Below, piece by piece: positions 53,083 through 63,664 of a stretch of 64,000 nt of DNA; position 1 is the stretch's first letter; the number at the start of each line of letters is the position of its first letter. The translations under genes were made by a program, and so were the position numbers. The notes beneath the pieces were generated by a model that did not search any database, was not told the origin of the DNA, and saw only the letters and a program-made list of their open reading frames with translations. The DNA is from Cristatella mucedo (taxonomy: Eukaryota > Bryozoa > Phylactolaemata > Cristatellidae), in NCBI GenBank assembly GCA_009760855.2, contig WPIO01000042.1:2742001-2806000 (forward strand), read 5' to 3'.

Positions 53083-53280
53083 GTAGTAAGTACCGTGCTC
53101 AGCGCATAGAAACCCAAAAAAAAGGAGAAAAGTTCGCTGGGGCACAGGGAAAGCCGAGCTTATGAACAGATGCGGCGCCAATAGCTGATACTGGAATGAT
53201 GCAAGGTCATCGTGGTTGGGGACAAAGCCGGTACTGAGTTCCCGACTTAGAGAAAGAACGGAATCTATAATAGAGACGTA

Positions 53281-53418
53281 CAATTCATTTGCATAGCACC
53301 CTAAGAAAACTTAATCTCTATCAGCCGCTTTACATATGCCACGGGGCTCGAGCCCACGACCGCAGCCAGTCCTGGGCCGGTGCGAGCACCATAACCGCTG
53401 GGCCAAACCAGCGCAGCA
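53281..53418 (-). mobile_element. SINE2
   Basis: The minus strand reads GCTGCGCTGGTTTGGCCCAG, CGGTTATGGTGCTCG, GGGCTCGAGCCC (B box) and the L2-type hairpin tail. Its 3' end lies at the left, directly beside the L2-C relic. Confidence 0.82.
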
Positions 53419-53424
53419 TGAAGA

Positions 53425-54950
53425 TATGAACGGAAGGTCCGCGAAATAAAATATTTCTGCATAGCTAAAGAGACCGGGACACGACTGGAAGCCGCAGAGT
53501 GGGTAGTGCGAGAGCCAACTCGGTGTAGGAAGGGGTCGGATAGATCAAGGCTGATGCTGGCGAGTGAGGGAATCCAGCGAGTCAGAGAGAGACGATGCTG
53601 AAGCCGATTCGATGCATGCTTGATAAATAGCCTATAAAGCTCAGACAGAAGGCTGTGCTGTGAAAGCTAGACCGCTGAAGACAGACAGACAGACCAGGCG
53701 AGCTGCTGAGCTGCGCACAAGTTGCAGATGATTTAGGAGAAATAAACCACAAGTCCCGAATAAAGGGAACTGCAGTAATCGAGACGCCATGTCATAAACG
53801 CTCGAACTAGTTTGGCTGTCTTCCGACACTTTGTCTAGCCAGGCCCGAATTGTGGCAACGCTCTTTGGTCTACTGTGGGCGGACTTGACTGAGGAGGAAG
53901 CGTGTTCATCATATGGCTAAGCCCTTTCGGAGTTGCACTTCCTGATTCCGTGCACACTTCCGGGAGTGATGACAGATGAGTTATTCTTGAGGGAGAGGTA
54001 TAAGAAATATAAGGACGACTTTAGGCTTTCCAAACTACCACTAGATGGACCAGTTGGCGTCAAGCTTCAGACAGTGAGTAGCCATCCGAGCGATTAGCTT
54101 CTCGATGCAGGCTACAAGGGGGAGGTAAGTGAGTCGGACGCAGAGCAAGGCAAATGGATCGGTATGGATAGGAAAAGCTGAGTGACTTCGGTGTCGAAAT
54201 ACAAGCCAAGATTGCGATCGGCGATACGGCGATGAGCCGAGCTGGTTTGGTCCAGCGGTTAAGGTGCTCGCCCCGACCAAGGTCTGGCTGATGTCGTGGG
54301 CTCGAGCCCCGGGGCATGTGTGAAGCGCCTGAATAAAGAGTAAGTTCTCTTGGGGCGCTATAAAAATGAATTATATAGATATCGGCCAGTTGGAGAGTAG
54401 AGATAGTGGAGAGAAGGATCCTTTAGCCCCGAGGTACCCGTGCACTTTAAGGGCTCCTCGGATGACCGAAAACCATCTACTCGTACACGTTGACACCTGT
54501 CACTGATTTGGGACTTAGCCCAGTTTGGCATTGAGCTAGAGATACTTTGGCGTGTGAAGGGGTGTTCCAAGCGGATCCGGGCGTCTGTTGCATTACTTGC
54601 TGCTTCGATATCCGGGAGAAGTAGCAAAGAGGCCTTGACCTACCTTTATAATTATGGTTCAGAAGATCGCTGTAATCCCGTAGTAGAGCACTTTGTGCGG
54701 AAGAATAATTAGTTCCAAATCCAGATTGCAACTAAGAGTTGATCTAATCCGAAGAGTGGATCTAATCGTTTAGCTGATGGGAGGCCTCACATCAAAGGAT
54801 CTTGGATAAGAATGACCAGAACTACAGGGACTGGACTACAGATACTTTTAAGTTGTGCTGCTTAGTGCGGGTCGGCTTTAAAACGAGTGGCCCGACTAAA
54901 GCTGCTTCAGGTAGGCAGAAACATTACCGGTTGCCAAAATCATAGTTATA
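53425..54950 (-). mobile_element. L2-C LINE relic, split by SINE2
   Basis: A diverged L2-group LINE on the minus strand. RT blocks 54375-54560 read NWAKSQISDRCQRVRVDG then SSEEPLKCTG (cf. SYLSDRxQxVxVNG...LxCGVPQ). After the SINE come VACIEKLIARMATHCLKLDA near 54070-54130 (cf. CIxxIRxWMxxNxLKLN) and LVRAFMTWRLDYCSSLYSGL near 53750-53810 (cf. LVHAFVTSRLDFCNSLLTGL), followed by weaker RT-distal similarity to 53430. The YADD core region has decayed. Many stops. The sequence differs enough from L2-A and L2-B to be a separate lineage. Confidence 0.75.
54233..54375 (+). mobile_element. SINE2 inserted in L2-C
   Basis: GAGCCGAGCTGGTTTGGTCC, AGCGGTTAAGGTGCTCG, GGGCTCGAGCCCC and GCGCCTGAATAAAGAGTAAG, then TTCTCTTGGGGCGCTATAAA and an A+T-rich tail. 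This is the cleanest SINE2 copy in the window. Confidence 0.88.
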
Positions 54951-55157
54951 ACATTTTTTATTAATGGCCAGCAACCGATGTGTGTGCATCTTTTAAGGAG
55001 CACTGTTGGGACATGGTCAAGAGAACTAGCGGTCTTTTTAGCTTAGGAGGACAATTTAGTGATGAGCTCAATAAAGACAGAGAGAAATGGGCGTGTGCAG
55101 AGAGGAGAGAGAGAGGTGGGCGTGTGAAGGAGGAGAGTGGGAGATGGGCTTGTGATG

Positions 55158-56154
<997 letters not shown>

Positions 56155-56232
56155 TAAATAATAATACACTTGTCGAGCACCATCAGAGAACTGAATCTCA
56201 TTACAGGCACTTTACTGATGCTGTATAGAAAG
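56155..56232 (-). mobile_element. L2-A LINE 3' UTR fragment
   Basis: AAATAATAATACACTTGTCG, CACCATCAGAGAACTGAATC and CAGGCACTTTACTGATGCTG match the antisense L2-A 3' end. A SINE1 begins 3 bp further on. Confidence 0.7.
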
Positions 56233-56234
56233 CA

Positions 56235-56408
56235 GAGCCGTGTTGGCCCACTAGGTAAGGGGGTTACTTTTCACGACCTCGGTACCGAAGTCTTGGGTTC
56301 GAATCCTGTGGTGGGCGATCCCTTATCTCCACTGCAAGCGGCAGTGATAGCCGCAAAGGCTCTTCTGTCGCTATACAAAAGAGGCTGTTAAATCAGCTAG
56401 TATTTTCT
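56235..56408 (+). mobile_element. SINE1 (long-palindrome form)
   Basis: GAGCCGTGTTGGCCCACTAG, CACGACCTCGGTACCGAAG, GGGTTCGAATCC (intact B box), the body, and GAGGCTGTTAAATCAGCTAG. Confidence 0.9.
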
Positions 56409-56499
56409 TTATTGCCAAATGACTAGCAGTGTAAGCTTATTGAAACTCTGGTGAAAATAGCCGAGAGAAAGATGCAATGTCAGGTTCCAAAGTGCTTTT

Positions 56500-57345
56500 T
56501 TTGTTAGACGACCACATCAGCTCCACAATCAAGTCTGCCAACTTTCAGCTACATAGCATTGCTAAAATTCGGGCTTGTTTAGACTGGGATACCACGTCTA
56601 AGTTGATCCATGCATTTGTGGCATCCCATCTTGACTTATGTAACTCGCTGCTTGCTGGTCTACCGGCGGGTACAATCAGGCGCTTACAGCCAGTGCAAAA
56701 CTCTGCAGCTAGGCTTGTCTGTCGCGAGCGTCGCAGTTGCCACATCACACCACTTCTCGCCGACCTGCACTGGCTACCAGTCAAGCAGCGGATCGACTTC
56801 CAAGGTTTTGTCGCTCACTTTTAGGTTCCTTCATTCTTTAGCTTCAGGCTACCTATCAGATTTACTTCCCCACCAGGCTCAACATCGTACCACCAGCTTT
56901 TTGGAATCTAGCCGTTTACCTATACCTCGTACAAACCTCAAATTCTATGGAGATCGTGCATTTAGTTCGTATGCTCACAAAGCGTGGAACTTGCTCCTTA
57001 CTTCCGTCACGTCCGCTCCTTCACAAAATCCCCTGACTTGATCATATTTAAAAATAAATTAAGAACGCACCTATTTATGTCAGCATTGAGTGAATCCCTG
57101 TGACTCGTCCTTTATGTGCTCATGAATGCTGACACTGCTGCATGCTGCCACTAACCGCACTTGCATGCTGACCCTGTGCATGTCACCTCTAACCATGTTA
57201 TTCATGTTGTTTATCAAGCATGATATCCCTCACCGTTCTATCGTGTTTCCTTTTCCAGGAAACGTAAAGCGTCTAGAGAGAGAGATTTGAGTTCTCAGAG
57301 GACGCTGTGTCAAGCGTATTATTATTTATATTATTACTATCTGTA
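56500..57345 (+). mobile_element. L2-A LINE, 5'-truncated
   Basis: The frame from DDHISSTIKSANFQLHSIAK through ASHLDLCNSLLAG, RRLQPVQNSAARLVC and ITPLLADLHWLPVKQRIDF shifts at about 56800. The distal blocks then appear in another frame (SRLPIPRTNLKFYGDRAFSS, YAHKAWN). The 3' UTR carries the hairpin in decayed form and an ATT tail (57317-57340). It starts near the same codon region as the 5384-6237 copy. Confidence 0.88.
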
Positions 57346-57354
57346 ACCTCTCCA

Positions 57355-57450
57355 GGGTTAGCAGAAAATCCTCCTGATCTAGCTCCTGACCTAGTGATCC
57401 CTGCGATGGTCTGGCTGATTGCTTCTCTTGCTTCTTTGTCAACGAGATGG
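57355..57450 (+). mobile_element. L2 LINE linker fragment
   Basis: The frame DPCDGLADCFSCFFVNEMDP matches the linker at 35390-35590 (DPRGDLADRFSSFFVSRLDP). It ends where the 13-bp tandem repeat begins. Confidence 0.65.
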
Positions 57451-57498
57451 ACCCGGGCCATGGACCCGGGCCATGGACCCGGGCCATGGACCCGGGCC
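57447..57498. repeat. 4 x 13-bp tandem repeat
   Basis: Four identical copies of ATGGACCCGGGCC in a row, beginning inside the LINE linker codons NEMDPG. Confidence 0.97.
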
Positions 57499-58500
57499 GA
57501 AATGCACTGGACGAGCGGTGCTGCGGAGTACCCGGACGAGTGTGAAACGGCAACAAGCCTGCGAAATGATTTCGGATACTCTGTGCATTAAAAGCCGGAC
57601 GCGCAACGACAGGGTGCTCCTGCTTGCGATGCAGATACGACGGTAGACAGTGGGCGATTGAGCATCTGTGCTCGCGCAGCCTCGATATCGTTAGAAACCA
57701 GGGACCTTCAGAATCCGTGCCCTGCATTGTTTGCGGCATTCGTCGTCCGGATGGCTTCGGTGTTGCAATGTCTACAGCAGCAGCAGCAGCTGAGGCAGCG
57801 TAGGTCAGATGCTCGAGCAGACGAAGGAGACAGAGGAGAGAGATCGGAGGGCAGCGACTGGCTCCGACGGACTGGAGAGCAGCTGTAATGCCGCTATAAT
57901 GCCCTGCGATTACGGACTATGAGCTTGAGAGCTGAATTAAAACTGAGCCTCGATAAGCCGCGGCTTACGAGCAGGGCGATGTATTATTATGTGCGCACAA
58001 GATTACGGCATGACTTATGACCTGGTCATTCATTATACGAGGTCCTGACCGCAGTCGCTCTCTTGGAGCGGCGGTCTGCGGTAAGTCCTCGCGTTGTGAG
58101 CGCGAGCTGCTGTAAGCCTGTTAGCGAGTCGGCTGGAAGTCACCTGTCGTATCGGCCGCAATATAAAAGCGATTACTGTGCTTTTTCTATTACGATGCTG
58201 TCGTAAGCTCGGCACTGTGCTGCTGTCGTTGGCTCGATTTGCGAGCTCTAGGTCTTTGCACGTTGCACGCGCTGCGCCGCTGCCCGAACTAGTGAGGGTC
58301 GTGCGTTCATAATGCCGCTTACGCCGAATCACGCCATCCTGCAAGACATTTATCGGGCCGCTCCCGCTATACGGATGCATGGCAGCGTAATCTGCAGACC
58401 CAGAGGTGTAATCTGCGGACGAGCGCCGATGCGCTAGATAAAGGTAAGTTAACACGATAGAACCCAGACACCTGACTTGATAACTACTCAAACGCATCAC
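57499..58500. other. no gene recognised
   Basis: A short CAG run lies at 57776-57791 and a TATAAAAG word at about 58162. The minus frame 58033-58500 (155 codons) has no motif. Confidence 0.35.
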
Positions 58501-59207
58501 TGGCGTCCTCTCGAGGTGAGGAAAACTGGCCGGCAGCGCATGCGCCGACCGCTCACAGCCTAGCGCCGAGTGCGCCGACTTCGCAGCAGCGACGCCGCCG
58601 CGTCTGCGCAGCCGGCGCCCACCTGTCGCCGGACGTGCCGCGGGGCGCGAGCGAGTCGTTGCCGCGGAGCTGACCTCGAACGCCCCGGAAACTTAAAAAA
58701 GACGAGACGCTATTGGACGGACGAGAAACGGCGGCCGCAGACCCTGCGGCGTTCTCTTCGCTCGCTCACGTCGGCGGCGGGCGGGCGGGTGGGTGGGTGG
58801 GTGGGTGGGGGCTGCGTCACGTGGGCTGCATCGCGTCGGCAAATGTCGCTAGCGTAAATGCGGTGGACACTTCGCGGGTTGCTTTGGCGCGCTGCCCTTG
58901 GTGCGATGGGCGCACGTCTCAGACGCGGCGGGCTGCAAAGGAACGAGCGAGCGCATCGCTCTGGACGGCCGAACAGCTAGAGTAACTAATAAAATGGCGA
59001 GCCCACTAGAGCGCACGCGACGCCCACGCAGGGAGCAGGGCGCTCTCGAACCAGCAACCGGTATTCCGAGTTCCGAGAGTTGTGCGGCGGCGGTCGCAGT
59101 GCTCCGCCGACGCTTCGCTTTCTTCTCTTTTTTTTTTAAAGAAGTCTCGCGCCAGCCAGCCAGCGTCGCTTGCGAAACGCTCGGGCAGACGAAGCGTCGG
59201 CCACGAG

Positions 59208-59254
<47 letters not shown>

Positions 59255-60360
59255 CGCGCGAGCGACATTTAGCCGCTCGCTCGCTCGCTGTGCCGATTGC
59301 GTCGAACTGGGGGCCCTTCGCGAAGAGCCCATGTGGGCAACTCCTTCGCCTTTCGCACGGATCCGGCATGCGACGACGGAGCTGACGCTGTCCACGCCTA
59401 GAAGCTCGCTGCCCGCGGGAGTCGGCGTCACCGCCGTGATCGCGCGCGCGCGAAGCGCTCTCCCGCGACGCGGCGCGTCGCGGGAGTAGGCAGCTTGGGG
59501 CCGCCGCCGTTTTGAAGTCTATCCTGGCCGCGACGGAAGCAGCCTCGCACGTCGCTCAGCGCCGCGGTGCAGGTACCCGGCTCCGGTCGTCTGGCGACGC
59601 TGGCCGCTGCCTCGAGGGGCGGGCGGGCGGGGGAGGGTGGAGGAGGGCGGGAGAGACTGGTGGCTTGCGAGGGCGGGAGAGACTGGTGGCTTGTGAGGGC
59701 GAGAGCTGGACCTGGCCGCTCGGACGACTGCGGCCTCGGCCGCCGGCTGGCTGCTGCTGCTGAGTTTGGGCGCAGAGCGCGAGTTCCGCGGTGGCTCCAG
59801 CTTCGATTTAAACGGTATTTATGAGCGTGGGAAAAGGAATACGGAAATTGCGTGCGGCGGACGTCTCGCTTTTAAAAGCGTCGTCCGCCGGCGGCTTGAA
59901 ATTGGCCGCATCGCGAGCTCGGCTCCGCAAATGAGCTGTTAGCGTATCCGGCCTGGTATCGATGAACCCTGCGTCGCACACTTCCCTCGTCGGCGGGGCA
60001 GCGGCGGGGTGTGGGCGCTAGTCTATCGCCAATCAGCGTCTGCGAACGCCTGGCGGCGCTAGCGGTGCTTGCAAGACGTGCGAGACCTCGTGCGGCCAGA
60101 TAGCTGGCCGCCGCGGCTGCCGACGTGTCGGGCAGCAGGTGCGTGCTCTTGCGCTCGCGCGCGTCTACGCTCTCGTGCGTGCTCGTGTGCTCAAACTCGA
60201 ACGTCGACGGAGCTTGAGCGGAGCTCGAACGCCGCTCAGGCTCCGTCTGCCACCTGCAGAAAGCTCACGCCGGCGAAACGCCCGCCGGCAGACTTCGCGG
60301 CTTTGCACGGAGCTGTGCCGCTGACCGAGGCGAGGAAAAAAGCGAAATATACGCGTACAT
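58501..60360. promoter_or_regulatory. CpG-rich block, probable promoter region
   Basis: The stretch is clearly the most GC- and CpG-rich in the window, with abundant undepleted CG dinucleotides. It contains G-quadruplex-type runs (58779-58811, 59617-59655), a (GA)n tract (59213-59250) and a local direct repeat of GAGGGCGGGAGAGACTGGTG at 59643 and 59669. An ATG in good context (AAAATGGCGAGC, 58994) opens a 92-codon frame that runs into the (GA)n. No protein domain is seen. Which gene it serves, and on which strand, cannot be read. Confidence 0.4.
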
Positions 60361-60501
60361 AAGCCGAGCTAAGGATTCCTCTCAGATTTTTCGCACGCGA
60401 TTCGGGTCCCGATCCCAACTGAACGCGTCCGGTTCCGTTTCGATTCGCTCCTTCTTGCGTACTATAGCACAGGTCGAGGCCGCCTCTGGCCCAGGTGCAA
60501 G

Positions 60502-60688
60502 GTGAGTCGTAATGGCTCACTAGGTAAGGCGGTTGCTTTTCACGACCTCGGCCCCGAGATCGTGGGCTTGAATCTTGTAGTGGGCGATCCTTTATCGCCA
60601 CTGCAAGCGGCGGGGATTTTCGTCAAGGCCCTTCTGTCGCTACGTAAAAAGAGGCTGTTAAGTCAGCGAGTATTTTATATAATTTTTT
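60502..60688 (+). mobile_element. SINE1 (long-palindrome form)
   Basis: GTGAGTCGTAATGGCTCACT, CACGACCTCGGCCCCGAGATC, GGCTTGAATCTTG (decayed B box), the body with GTCGCTACGTAAAAAGAGGC, and GTTAAGTCAGCGAG. Confidence 0.88.
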
Positions 60689-60689
60689 T

Positions 60690-60792
60690 AAGGTGCTCGC
60701 CTTTGATAATCGCCTTTGATAATCTCCGAGCCCTTTTCCGTGCGTAGAGCGCCCGAATAGAGATTAAGTTATCATTGGGCGCTTTTTTTGTT
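60690..60792 (+). mobile_element. SINE2 3' half
   Basis: AAGGTGCTCGCC is followed by a tandem GCCTTTGATAATC duplication, then GAGCGCCCGAATAGAGATTA and AGTTATCATTGGGCGCTTTT (L2-type hairpin). The head is lost. Confidence 0.65.
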
Positions 60793-60899
60793 GGTCCAGC
60801 CCAGCTTTCATACAGATTTTGTGGTCTGGCCCCCTAGGCGAAAATCCTGGCTTGGCGACTGCATTGAACCATTCATTTCCGGGTTGCGCTAGTCCTGTA

Positions 60900-61030
60900 A
60901 ATGCACTACCGAATGCATACCGAAAGCCGCTTAGGCTGTGAGTGCGCTATACAAAACTCTCCTGCGTAACACCCACATGGTCTGTATGACTTTGTGGAGT
61001 TACAGACGGAGATACATTACATTACATTAC
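60900..61030 (+). mobile_element. L2-B LINE 3' terminus
   Basis: ACCGAATGCATACCGAAAGC, GGCTGTGAGTGCGCTATACA and GAGTTACAGACGGAGATACA, with a (TTACA)n tail. Extremely 5'-truncated. Confidence 0.85.
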
Positions 61031-61307
61031 ACTCTGTGGGTTGCCGTGGCAGTCGCTTAAGTATTTTGTTTTACCACCTAGTTCTTCCAATTTTATTTTG
61101 GAACGGCCAAAGGTGGTTTATAAACGGTGACTGTGGCCCTACGTGCGCCTGTAAACCCGGCGACCAGTATTAACTCTAGGAAATGATGACGATAGGGTGG
61201 GGCCAGGCCGTGATTGAAAGATTCAGCCATCCCTTTCCGATCTTTTGAAAATAGGGTGACCACGCCCTATCCTTGGCACCTGGTTTCCGATCCCGGACTA
61301 TAAAGAG

Positions 61308-61330
61308 AGACGGAGAGAGAGAGAGAGAGG

Positions 61331-61399
<69 letters not shown>
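61308..61399. repeat. (GA)n microsatellite
   Basis: GA tract with GGGAGGG interruptions. Confidence 0.96.
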
Positions 61400-61401
<2 letters not shown>

Positions 61402-61509
61402 TGAAGGGGGGAGGGACACGAGATATTATCGGCGTTTGTACTTTTTTTTTTCATTGCACACCGTATTTCTCGGTCAAGGAGCTTCTGTCGTCGGAATACA
61501 ATAGCAACA

Positions 61510-61600
61510 GTGTCCTCTGTATAGCGCCCCAAGAGAACCAAATATCTATCCAGTTATCTATGCAGTTCGCTGCAAGAGAAGCGCCCCTGGGTCGTAGCCC
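61510..61600 (-). mobile_element. SINE2/L2-type 3' tail fragment
   Basis: TGTATAGCGCCCCAAGAGAA and AAATATCTATCCAG match the antisense tail hairpin. A SINE1 follows immediately. Confidence 0.55.
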
Positions 61601-61602
61601 AC

Positions 61603-61758
61603 GAGGCCGAGGTCGATGTGCTCGCGTTTCACGACCGAGGTCGTCGGTTCGAATCCGGCGGTGGGCGATTCTCTATCGCCTCCTGCAGGGTCATAACCGC
61701 AAAGGCTCTTCTGCCGCTATTTAAACCAGACTGCTAAATCAGCTAAGATTATTTTAAC
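61603..61758 (+). mobile_element. SINE1, short-palindrome variant
   Basis: GAGGTCGATGTGCTCGCG, CACGACCGAGGTCGTCGG, GGTTCGAATCCGG (intact B box), and a body ending GACTGCTAAATCAGCTAAG. Confidence 0.8.
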
Positions 61759-62689
61759 CAAAAGTTAATGATAAGCAGGGTATTGTGCTTAGGCAAGCTT
61801 GCATAGGTTGACCCGTTGCAAGTTTTCTTGCATACTTACACGCATGCACACATGCAGACATGCATACTTACCGAAGCGGCCTTCGTGGTATTCAAGTTGC
61901 AAATGTACATTTTAAATTATCACGCGCGAGGCTGCGCTGCGTTATATGTCACCTTAGCAGTGCCGTTCGGTGGACGAATGATCAAGTCGATCGACTTGAC
62001 ATCTGGATCTGGTGACCTCATGACCTACGGAGACGCCCGGTTCCGCCCTGGTCTGGCTGACACAGATGCAAATCCTCCAGCCAACGCGCGCACATCGTAT
62101 AAAGTTGAAAACTTCTGCAAATTATTTCTGGAACGTAGCCAAGTCTACGCAGCATTACGCATAACATCCGCCTGTCGGAATGGGCACGAGTGGCCACTGC
62201 ATTATCTTTCCCGGTAGGAAGTCGTGGCGTTGAACTCTGAGGTCCACCACTCCGAGACGTCTCGTTCCTACTTTCCACCACTGCCAAGTCCCACCGACCA
62301 GCTTCCAGCCTCAACCGCCGTGGCCGAACGCGTCCTCAGCATATTAATACCCATCTAAACAGGTCAAGAGAGCGACAGCGGAAGCGGAACTAACGTAACG
62401 ACGCGCTCGCCTCTTATCTCGAGAAAGAAACTGACGTGACGAAGACCAATGATGAGATCGTTACACAGTTTCAATCTATACGCAGCTGCCGCTCGCGCGT
62501 TAAATAAAACACTTTCTATCTTTGCTGTGTTTGTCGTTGTCGGCACGGCTTTCCCTAACTGAAAATCTTAGATCTCCCACTGGCCGTAGCCACCAGCCGT
62601 AGCCGTTGGCCAAGGCTTGACCTCTCAAACGTGACCGGGAAGTTAAGAGATCGTCCATAAGCCCCTTTCAAAAAAGCAATAATTATAAT
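61759..62689. other. no gene recognised
   Basis: The 133-codon frame 61816-62217 (+) has no motif I know. AATAAA at about 62503 and the composition of 62362-62560 hint at a retrotransposon LTR but no second LTR was seen. Confidence 0.3.
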
Positions 62690-63170
62690 AGTGGCGATAG
62701 ATTCCGCATGGCGCCCACAGAGAGTTTAATCTCCTCCAGGCAATTTGCATTGGCTGGAAATGAAGCTTGTCAACTGTTTAGTGACACCGGCTCCATTTCA
62801 GCAAGCGCGCGAGCATGCAAAGGACAACTCAGACTGACTGAGCGAGCGCTGCATTCAATCGGTAATCCTTGAAGTTCTTCGCAGTCGTCGGCTTCATTTA
62901 CATAAAGTCAGTGGACTTCCTAATCTCGTAACGGGTAGTTCTTTCCAGGCTTTGGGGTATAGAAACCGAAGGCGCTGCCTCCGCCGAGCCGACTGCGACT
63001 TAATTGTAAAGAGCAGGCGCAGGATGCAATGCTCGATGACGCAGTAGTTCCAATAGGTCAAGGCCAGAGCATGAAAATGAAGATACCTTACATAAAAGTG
63101 GGTGGTCAAACCTTGAATTTGATACGTTGCCTGATGGCGAGCAAGGCACGTCGAGGAGAAGTGGTGTAAT
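62690..63170 (-). mobile_element. L2-like LINE 3' fragment, old
   Basis: On the minus strand, near 62930-62960: YPKAWKELPVTRLG-type codons (cf. APKAWNSLPTxVR). Near 63090 a HHFSSTCLARHQATYQIQGL-like stretch parallels HITPLLADLHWLPVKQRIDF. A decayed UTR with GCATGGCGCCCACAGAGAG ends at about 62690. Confidence 0.6.
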
Positions 63171-63640
63171 AAATAGAAGAATAAATTAAAGAAATAAATA
63201 AAATAAAAGAAATAAAAGAAACAGCGTGCTATCGACAGAGCTGCCTTTCAGTTGTGCATCGAATGCTGCTTAGGCTTTGAGTGCTGTGCTAACAACACAC
63301 CAGCAACGCATCTACTTACTTTCGCGACGGATCGGCCGTGCGGCACCAACGTGTAAGCGTCTCGTTACACCGACTGAAAGATCTGCAAGTAATTAGCAAC
63401 ACACGAAAGTCACTCATTTAAGCTATGAATGCACGGGCAAGGAGAGCAGAGTGTTGAGCTATGATTTGACAAGCAGCATTATAGTCGGACATTAGTCAAA
63501 GTGTGTTACATAGAATTATTCAGAAAGAATGAACCGATTTCATGACGCACTGCCACAGTTCTCGAGCATCGTCATGAAATGAGTCGGTGACCGTTTGAAA
63601 GATGATTTTTGTATGCTTCGAATGGCTATCATCGGGGCGC
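63171..63640. other. no gene recognised
   Basis: A short A-rich AAATAAA-type run lies at 63175-63220. The words TGCTGCTTAGGCTTTGAGTG at 63266 resemble an L2-B UTR scrap. Confidence 0.35.
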
Positions 63641-63664
63641 TGTAGTTGCTTCGTTCCCGCGGCA

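Noticed and set aside
56235-56330. SINE heads as functional tRNA genes
   Set aside because: Acceptor stems do not pair, the A-to-B region carries an abnormal palindrome, and they continue into a common non-tRNA body.
58155-58200. TATAAAAG word as a second TATA promoter
   Set aside because: No donor, initiator or coding frame nearby and the context is not distinctive, unlike the 50176 site.
58994-59272. ATG in good context opening a 92-codon frame in the CpG block
   Set aside because: The frame is GC-driven, runs into a (GA)n tract and has no domain. Overlapping frames of equal length exist on the other strand.
62362-62560. Possible solo LTR of a retrotransposon (AATAAA, then T-rich end)
   Set aside because: No second LTR, primer-binding site, polypurine tract or target duplication could be found.
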